Under the pieces are notes generated by a model that had not been told where the DNA came from, did not search any database, and saw only the letters and a program-made list of their open reading frames with translations. Made by a program: the position numbers and the translations under genes. Shown here in pieces: positions 58,111-64,000 of a stretch of 64,000 nucleotides of DNA. Each line of letters begins with the position of its first letter. Within the stretch, counting starts at the first letter, position 1. Location: the NCBI GenBank assembly GCA_016861185.1, contig BOKW01000004.1, positions 1 to 64,000 of the forward strand. Reading direction: 5' to 3'. This stretch comes from Betaproteobacteria bacterium. GTDB lineage: Bacteria; Pseudomonadota; Gammaproteobacteria; Burkholderiales; Burkholderiaceae_F.

Positions 58111-59763
58111 TTACGCGTAGGTGGCGTACTTCGGCTCGTACATGCGACTGCGCACGTCGGCGAGCATGTCGTCCGGTCGCGTGCGCGCCGCCAGCCCGCG
58201 CGCGTACGCGACCTCGGCGACGTCGGCGGCGATGCGCGCGGACACCTCGCGCACCGACGCGAGCGGCGGATACAGGCTGCCCTGCGCGCGATCGGCATCG
58301 GTCACCTGCGCCGCGAGCGACCGCGCGGCGGCGAGGAACATCTCGTCGGTGACGCGCCGCGCGTGGCTCGCGATCGCGCCGAGACCGACGCCGGGGAAGA
58401 TGTACGAGTTGTTGCCCTGGCGCGGAACGAAGATCTTCCCCTCGTGGTTCACCGCGCCGAACGGGCTTCCCGAAGCGAACAGCGCGCGCCCGCCCGTGTG
58501 GCGATACGCGTGCTCGGCGGTGCATTCGCTCTTCGACGTCGGGTTCGACAGCGCGAAGACGATCGGCCGCTCGTTCAGTCGGGCCATCGCGCGCAGCACG
58601 TCCTCGTTGAAAGTCCCGCCGGTGGCGGCCACACCGATCAGCGCGGTCGGTTTCAGCCGCTCGATCGCTTCGAGCAGCGTGGCAACCGGGGTGTGCGCGT
58701 GCGCGTACGGACGCTTGTGCGCGGCCAGGTCGGTGCGCTCCGCGACGACGAGACCCTTGCTGTCGACCAGCCAGCAGTGGCTGCGCGCGCGCTCGGCGGG
58801 CACGCCTTCGGCGGCAAGGGCGGCGACGATCAGATCAGCGATGCCGGTGGCGGCTTCGCCCGCCCCGAGAAACAGGAACGTCTGGTCGGCGAGCGCGCCG
58901 CCGGTGACGCGCAGCGCCGAATACAGGCCGGCGAGCGTCACCGCGGCCGTGCCCTGGATGTCGTCGTTGAAACAGGGCACGCGGTCGCGGTAGCGCGCGA
59001 GCAGCGCGAACGCGTGGTGGTTGGCGAAGTCCTCGAACTGGATCAGCACGCCGGGAAAGGCCGCCTGCGCAGCCATCACGAACTCCTCGACGAGCGCGTC
59101 GTACGCGGCGCCGCTCATCCGCCGCTCGTGCAGTCCGAGATACAGCGGATCGGCGAGCAGCGCGTCGTTGTTGGTGCCGACGTCGAGGACGACCGGCAGG
59201 CAGCGCGTCGGATCGATGCCGGCGCACGCGGTGTAGAGCGCGAGCTTGCCGATGGGGATGCCCATGCCGTTGGCGCCGAGGTCGCCGAGGCCGAGGATGC
59301 GCTCGCCGTCGGTGACGACGATGATGTCGACTGCGCGCGTCGGCCAGTTGGCGAGCAGCTCGCCGACGCGCCCGCGATCCGCGCCGGAGACGTACAGCCC
59401 GCGCGGGCGGCGGTAGATGTGTCCGAACTGCTGGCACGCCAGCCCCACCGTCGGCGTGTAGATCACCGGCATCATCTCGTCGATGTTGTCGATGACGACG
59501 CGGTAGAACAGCGTCTCGTTGCGGTCGTGCAGCGCCTCCAGCGCGATGTACTTGTTCAGCGGCTCGCGCAGCCGGCGCAGGTTCTCGAGCACGCGCGCCT
59601 GCTGATCGGCGAGCGTGCAGACGTGCGCCGGCAGCAGTCCGCGCAGGCCGAGCGCATCGCGTTCGGCTTCGCTGAACGCCGTACCCTTGTTCAGCGTCGG
59701 ATCGCGCAGCAGGGCCGCGCCGCGCGGCGTCACGCCGCGCGCGGCGAGCGAATCGGCCGCCAT
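58111..59763 (-). CDS. maeA: NAD-dependent malic enzyme
   Basis: A 550-residue enzyme converting malate to pyruvate and CO2 with NAD. Family blocks are evident: LNKGTAFSEAERDALGLRGL, YTPTVGLACQQFGHIYRRP with the catalytic Tyr, LGDLGANGMGIPIGK, QFEDFANHHAFALLARY with metal-binding Glu/Asp, CFNDDIQGTAAVTLAG, and the dinucleotide fold FLGAGEAATGIADL. ATG 59763 is preceded by GGGGAGG and fits the usual length. NAD versus NADP preference is judged from overall similarity to the SfcA/MaeA group, so moderately sure. Confidence 0.9.
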   Translation of the reverse strand: MAADSLAARGVTPRGAALLRDPTLNKGTAFSEAERDALGLRGLLPAHVCTLADQQARVLENLRRLREPLNKYIALEALHDRNETLFYRVVIDNIDEMMPVIYTPTVGLACQQFGHIYRRPRGLYVSGADRGRVGELLANWPTRAVDIIVVTDGERILGLGDLGANGMGIPIGKLALYTACAGIDPTRCLPVVLDVGTNNDALLADPLYLGLHERRMSGAAYDALVEEFVMAAQAAFPGVLIQFEDFANHHAFALLARYRDRVPCFNDDIQGTAAVTLAGLYSALRVTGGALADQTFLFLGAGEAATGIADLIVAALAAEGVPAERARSHCWLVDSKGLVVAERTDLAAHKRPYAHAHTPVATLLEAIERLKPTALIGVAATGGTFNEDVLRAMARLNERPIVFALSNPTSKSECTAEHAYRHTGGRALFASGSPFGAVNHEGKIFVPRQGNNSYIFPGVGLGAIASHARRVTDEMFLAAARSLAAQVTDADRAQGSLYPPLASVREVSARIAADVAEVAYARGLAARTRPDDMLADVRSRMYEPKYATYA

Positions 59764-59848
59764 GGCGGGCCTCCCCGGTTCGTTGTTCTGGCTTGCCGCG
59801 ATTGTCGTCGCGCGGATCGCGCGCGTGTTGATGCCGCTCAATCGCGGA

Positions 59849-62800
59849 TCAACGATGCGCGGCGTCCGCGCCGTGCAGCGCGACGCGATTGCGTCCGCCC
59901 GCCTTCGCGCGATACAGCGCCGCGTCGGCGGCGCGGATCAGTTCGTCGATGCGCTCGCCGTGCATGGGGAACATCGCCACGCCGATCGATATCGACAGTC
60001 CGCCCAGCGCCTGCTCGCGGAAGTGGGCGACCGTCCGTTCCACCCGCGCCCGCGCCTGCTCGGCGCGCTCGAGCGCGGCAGCCTCGTCCGCCTCGGGCAG
60101 CACGAGCAGGAACTCCTCGCCGCCGTAGCGACAGACGATGTCTTCGAAGCGAACGACCTCGGTGAGCGTGGCGGCCACGTGCCGCAGCACGCTGTCGCCG
60201 GCCTCGTGTCCGTGCGTGTCATTGAAGCGCTTGAAGTGATCGACGTCGACCATGAAAACGGCAATCGGTTTGTCCTTGCGCGCGCAGCGGCGGATCTCGC
60301 GCTCGAAGGTCTCTTCCATGTAGCGGCGGTTGACCAGCCCGGTCAGCGCGTCGCGCGAGGCCTGGATGCGCAGGTTCTCGCGCAGCCGCGCGTTGGCCAG
60401 CGCGAGCGCGATGTGCTCGGTCATCGTGCGCAGGAATTCCTCCTGCGCCTCGTTGGTGAGCGGGTCGTCCTCGGGCAGACCTTCGAACTGCACGTGCATC
60501 ACGCCGTTCGCTTCACCGTGCGCGCTGATCGGCAGGCACAGATAGCCGCCGCGCGGTCGCTCGTGCACGTGCGCACAGACCAGGTGCTGGCGCGCGTCGG
60601 CCACCCGGTAGCTGCGCCCGCGCCGCAGCGACCAGCACGCGTCGGGCGCGAACACCGACTCGCCGAGGCCGGATTCGCCCCATGCGAAAGCCGCTTCGAG
60701 CCCGACGCGGCCGTCGTCCATCAGGTACAGCGCGCCGGAGGACTGCGGCAGGAGCTGCGGAACGAAGTGCGCGGCGACCTTGTAGACCTCGGACGGCGTC
60801 TGGCAGGTGTGCAGCAGATCGCGCATCTCGCCGAGTTGCGCGTTGCGGCGGTTCAAGGCCTCGAGCGCGGCGACGGTCGCCTGCAGCCGCTTATTGAGCA
60901 GCTTCGACGCTTCCTCGGCGGAGATGCGCTCGCTGATGTCGCGCGCGGCCGACAGGATGCACTTCTCGCCGCCGATCTCGACGATCGTCGCCGACAGCAG
61001 GCAATGCATGATCGAGCCGTCGTGCCGCCGCTGGCGGAACGCGAAGTTCGCGAGCGATCCATTGGCGACGACGAGCCGCCGCGCCTCCTCGCGCCGTGCC
61101 GGCTCGGCCCAGGCGCCCAGCTCGAGCGTGGTCTTGCCCAGCACGTCTTCCCGCGCATGCCCGGTCGCGCGGCAGAACGCGTCGTTGACCTCGACGATCA
61201 CGCCGTCGGCGAGCCGCGTGATCACGATGTGGTCGGCGCTGTTGCGGAACGCCGCCGCAAACTTCTCCTCGGAGGCGCGCAGCGCTTCGAGCGCGGCCGC
61301 CTGTTCAGTGACGTCGCGCACGGTCCACATCACGCCCTGCTCGCCGCCGATGTCGATCAGCGCCGCGGCGGCGACGACCCGGCGCAGCTCGCCGTCCTTG
61401 CGCCTGAGCAGCGTCGCGACGTCGCGCGCCGCGCCGGACTCGAACACCTCCGCGAGCACGCCTTCGCGTCGCTGCGGTTCCCCCCACAAGTTCAGCTCGA
61501 GCGCGGTGCGGCCGAGCACGTCCGCGCGCGCGTAGCCCGTCATCCGCTCGAACGCGTCGTTGACTTCGACGAAACGGCCGTCGTCCGCGCGCACGATCGA
61601 AAGATAGTCGGCCGAATTGCGGAAAGCCGCGGCGAACTTGGCCTGCTGAACGTGCAGCTCGCGCGCGCCCGCCTCGGCGCGCTCGGTAGCGGCTTTCAGC
61701 GCGGTGATGTCGACGCGGAAACCGACGATGCCGCCGTCGGAGGTCCGGCGTTCGGCGATACGCAGCCAGCGCCCGTCGGGAAGCCTCTGCTCGATGACCG
61801 AACCGGCGCTGCAATGCGCGGCGAGCCGCTCGGCGATCCAGGTTTCCTCGCGGCCGGCCGCCTGCGGATACTGCCCGCGGCGAATGCCCTCGCGCAGCCC
61901 GTCCTCGAACCGCATGCCCGGCCGGATCAGGTCCGCCGACTCGCGGTAGATCTCGCGGTAGCGGGCGTTGCACAGGACCAACCGGTCGTCGGCGTCGTAC
62001 AGCACGAAGCCGTCTTCAAGCGCCTCAATCGCCTCGCGCAGTTCGCGTTCCGCGGCCTGCGCGCGTTCGCGCGCGGCGCGCAGCTCGGTCACGTCGCTTT
62101 CGATCGCGATGAACTGCACGACCGCGCCGGAGGCGTCGCGCACCGGCTGGATCTCGAGCAGCAGCCAGTACGGGCGGCCGTCCTTGGCGTAGTTGCGGAT
62201 CTCGACCCCGTGCACCGGCTCTCCGCGCTCCAGCCGCCGCCTTATCTCGCCCAGTACGGCGTCGTCGCCGTCCGGGCCGTGCAGGAACTCGCCCGGCTTG
62301 CGGCCGCGCACCTCGTCGAGCGCGTAGCCGGTCACGCGCTCGAACGCGGCGTTGACCCACTCGATGCGCCGCTGCGCGTCGGTGACGACGACCAGGTTCG
62401 AAGTCAGGCTCGCGACCAGCGCGAGCTTGCGGTTCTCCTCGGCCGCCTGCGCGAGGCGAAGCTGCATCGCCTCGCGCTCGCGGCGCGCGCGGTGGGCGAC
62501 GATCAGCGTGCATGCCGTTTCGAGCAGCGGCTTCATCGTCTCCAACCACGCCTCCGAATAGCCTTCCGCGCGGTTCGCCAGCCCGATCAGCCCGACCGGT
62601 GCGCCGTCGTGCAGGAAGGGCACGCCGACGAAGGCCGAAAGCGGCGGATGCCCGTGCGGCAGCCCGCCCGCGCGCGGGTCGGTCGCCGGCTGATTCGAGA
62701 TCACCGTCATCCGCGTCTTCAGCGCGCTGCCGAACAGCGTGTCGAGATTGCGGAACTCGATCCCGGCGGCCGCCTGCCCGTCGTAGAGGTGCCGCGTCGC

Positions 62801-63085
62801 CTCGTCCCACGCGATGTCGGTGATCGCGTAGGTCTTCAGATACGGCCGCTGCTCGCCGTCGTACAGCACTTCGCCGACGAAACCGTATTCGCTTTCGCCG
62901 ATGACGAGCATTTCGGTGAGCAGCCGCCGGAAGACCTCGCGCGGGTCGGCGCCGATCAGGAACGCGCCCTGCACGCGCGCGACGGCGTCCAGCATCGCGC
63001 GCGTGCGCGCGAGCTCGTCTGCCGCGGCCGCCCCGGTGCGACGCGCGGACGCCGTTCCCGCCGGGGACGGATCCCGGACGTTCAT
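59849..63085 (-). CDS. GAF/multi-PAS/GAF diguanylate cyclase
   Basis: A 1078-residue signalling protein that makes cyclic di-GMP. Order: GAF about 30-205, four PAS/PAC units about 215-715 (EENRKLALVASLTSNLVVVT starts the first), second GAF about 755-895, GGDEF about 910-1070. The active site is GGEEF near residue 988, and the product-inhibition I-site RFED lies five residues earlier, so feedback control is expected. No membrane segments are seen, so it is cytosolic. ATG 63085. The malic enzyme gene lies 86 bp downstream. Confidence 0.92.
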   Translation of the reverse strand: MNVRDPSPAGTASARRTGAAAADELARTRAMLDAVARVQGAFLIGADPREVFRRLLTEMLVIGESEYGFVGEVLYDGEQRPYLKTYAITDIAWDEATRHLYDGQAAAGIEFRNLDTLFGSALKTRMTVISNQPATDPRAGGLPHGHPPLSAFVGVPFLHDGAPVGLIGLANRAEGYSEAWLETMKPLLETACTLIVAHRARREREAMQLRLAQAAEENRKLALVASLTSNLVVVTDAQRRIEWVNAAFERVTGYALDEVRGRKPGEFLHGPDGDDAVLGEIRRRLERGEPVHGVEIRNYAKDGRPYWLLLEIQPVRDASGAVVQFIAIESDVTELRAARERAQAAERELREAIEALEDGFVLYDADDRLVLCNARYREIYRESADLIRPGMRFEDGLREGIRRGQYPQAAGREETWIAERLAAHCSAGSVIEQRLPDGRWLRIAERRTSDGGIVGFRVDITALKAATERAEAGARELHVQQAKFAAAFRNSADYLSIVRADDGRFVEVNDAFERMTGYARADVLGRTALELNLWGEPQRREGVLAEVFESGAARDVATLLRRKDGELRRVVAAAALIDIGGEQGVMWTVRDVTEQAAALEALRASEEKFAAAFRNSADHIVITRLADGVIVEVNDAFCRATGHAREDVLGKTTLELGAWAEPARREEARRLVVANGSLANFAFRQRRHDGSIMHCLLSATIVEIGGEKCILSAARDISERISAEEASKLLNKRLQATVAALEALNRRNAQLGEMRDLLHTCQTPSEVYKVAAHFVPQLLPQSSGALYLMDDGRVGLEAAFAWGESGLGESVFAPDACWSLRRGRSYRVADARQHLVCAHVHERPRGGYLCLPISAHGEANGVMHVQFEGLPEDDPLTNEAQEEFLRTMTEHIALALANARLRENLRIQASRDALTGLVNRRYMEETFEREIRRCARKDKPIAVFMVDVDHFKRFNDTHGHEAGDSVLRHVAATLTEVVRFEDIVCRYGGEEFLLVLPEADEAAALERAEQARARVERTVAHFREQALGGLSISIGVAMFPMHGERIDELIRAADAALYRAKAGGRNRVALHGADAAHR

Positions 63086-63247
63086 CGCTTCGTCTCCACC
63101 CGCCGGCGCGCGCGCCGCATGCCCGGCCCTGCGCGCGGCCTGTCGCGGCCGCGCTGCGCACCCGAATGATCAGTGAAGATACTTACGGCGAAGCACCGAA
63201 AAGGGCGGGAGATCCCGCGCCAGTCTTGCGAGGAACCCCGATGCGGC

Positions 63248-64000
63248 TCAGAACAGCTCGACTTCGGACCGTTCGGCCTTGCGTTGCAGGAGGCCGGCGG
63301 CCAGCAGCGCGTCGTAGCCCTGCACCTGATCGCGGCCGTTCTGCTTGGCGTAGTACAGCGCCGCGTCGGCGCGCCCGATCGCCGAGGCCGGCGCGTCGGC
63401 CGGCAGGACGCGCGCGTAGCCGAGGCTCACCGTCACGCGCCCGACCTGAGGAAAAGCGTAATCGGCGACCGCGGCACGCAGGCGGTTGAAGGCGATCGCC
63501 GCGCCCTCTTCGCTGGCGCGCTCGAGCACGATGACGAACTCCTCGCCGCCGAAACGGAAGAGCTGGTCGGCACCGCGGAAGCTCTCGCGCATCAGCCGCG
63601 ACACCAGCAGCAGCACCTCGTCGCCGAACAGGTGCCCGAAACTGTCGTTGATCGACTTGAAGCGGTCGATGTCGACGATGCCGATCCACGCTGGCTCCCC
63701 GCCCTGGGCGGCGCGCTGGCGCAGCTTGCCGAAGCTCGCCTCGAAGGTCTTGCGGTTCAGCAACCCCGTCAGCGTGTCGCGCTCGCCGTAGTCGAGCAGC
63801 AGCACGTGGTTGCGGATGATCCGCAGGATGCCGCCGACGAGCGAAGCCTGGCGCGGGTTCAGTCCTTCACCGGCCTCGATCTCGATCATGCCGAGCACGT
63901 TGGCTTCGCCGCGCAGCGGGAACAGGCTGCGCAGCCCGCCATCTGCGGACTCGAAGTGCACGACGTCGTGCAGCATCACGCACTCGCGCCAATGCAGCGA
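63248..64000 (-). CDS. GGDEF diguanylate cyclase, cut by right window edge
   Basis: The frame stays open to base 64000, so the N-terminus is missing. About 251 residues are visible. A GAF-like tail (LFPLRGEANVLGMIEIEAGE) and a helix (IIRNHVLLLDYGERDTLTGL) lead into the GGDEF domain: DIDRFKSINDSFGHLFGDE, active site RFGGEEF and the I-site RGAD five residues before it. So it is probably an active, feedback-inhibited cyclase. The 162 bp between it and the next gene show nothing evident. Confidence 0.9.
   Translation of the reverse strand, partial: SLHWRECVMLHDVVHFESADGGLRSLFPLRGEANVLGMIEIEAGEGLNPRQASLVGGILRIIRNHVLLLDYGERDTLTGLLNRKTFEASFGKLRQRAAQGGEPAWIGIVDIDRFKSINDSFGHLFGDEVLLLVSRLMRESFRGADQLFRFGGEEFVIVLERASEEGAAIAFNRLRAAVADYAFPQVGRVTVSLGYARVLPADAPASAIGRADAALYYAKQNGRDQVQGYDALLAAGLLQRKAERSEVELF

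Noticed and set aside
59615..63169. A 1184-residue open frame on the + strand
   Set aside because: It mirrors the PAS/GGDEF and malic enzyme genes on the other strand, has no motif, and its length comes from the high GC content.

Overview
The window is high-GC DNA with dense, often overlapping genes. The core genes on the right (thiS/thiG/trmB, gabD, an acr3-type ars operon, a macAB-like exporter, PAS/GGDEF signalling proteins) suggest a betaproteobacterium, probably near Burkholderiales. That placement rests on gene content and codon use, not on an rRNA gene. The window splits into an accessory left half (about 1-31.7 kb) and a more ordinary chromosomal right half.

Left half, a probable genomic island. 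It ends at 31701-31745 in a copy of only the 3' part of a tRNA-Lys(UUU) gene. Next to it lie a 5'-truncated P4-type tyrosine integrase and an IS110 transposase stub. This is the geometry of a right attachment junction (island, then tRNA 3' copy, then chromosome), so the intact tRNA-Lys should lie left of the window. From left to right the island carries: a NERD-nuclease gene cut by the window edge, and a second, truncated copy of its 5' end 2.7 kb away, with a Cas4/RecB-like nuclease and two unknown genes between; a leftward cluster (WYL regulator, coiled-coil protein with a nuclease-like segment, RecB-like/RNase H-like/SF1 helicase fusion, DUF3883 protein) that looks like a defence module; a patch of small accessory genes (lipoprotein, Zn-ribbon protein, ARPP-1, DUF3293, a molybdenum-carrier-like fusion); and a 15-kb leftward operon.

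That operon is the most interesting part. In transcription order it encodes a possible leader gene, an SNF2 helicase with a C-terminal DUF3883 domain, an unknown coiled-coil protein, a DUF1156 adenine DNA methylase, an OLD/RloA-like ATPase, a small Toprim-like protein, a tandem MNT nucleotidyltransferase, a HEPN protein, and a Swt1-HEPN/DUF499 ATPase. Start and stop codons overlap at most junctions, so it reads as one translationally coupled unit. The methylase/DUF499/SNF2 core is a recognised defence-island association that recalls DISARM class 1, but no drmA/B/C-type genes are present. The inserted RloAB-like pair, MNT-HEPN pair and unknown protein make it a candidate composite system. Small GGCTCA/TGAGCC palindromes sit in several gaps of this half.

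Right half. After the tRNA fragment come an outer-membrane beta-barrel, a prolyl-4-hydroxylase-type dioxygenase, gabD-CDGSH-GNAT, tRNA-Gly(CCC), and thiS-osmC-thiG-trmB. A leftward five-gene cluster follows (DUF1127, diiron protein, methyltransferase, DUF4242, hydrolase), divergent from a response regulator and a six-PAS hybrid kinase. Then come a macro-domain protein and a Ycf46-like AAA ATPase, uppP, a macAB-like transporter with a lipoprotein, an arsR-arsC-acr3-sodC operon, malic enzyme and two diguanylate cyclases, the last cut by the right edge. A structured CCCCCTTT...AAAGGGGG repeat family occurs at 35.8 kb and 47.05 kb.
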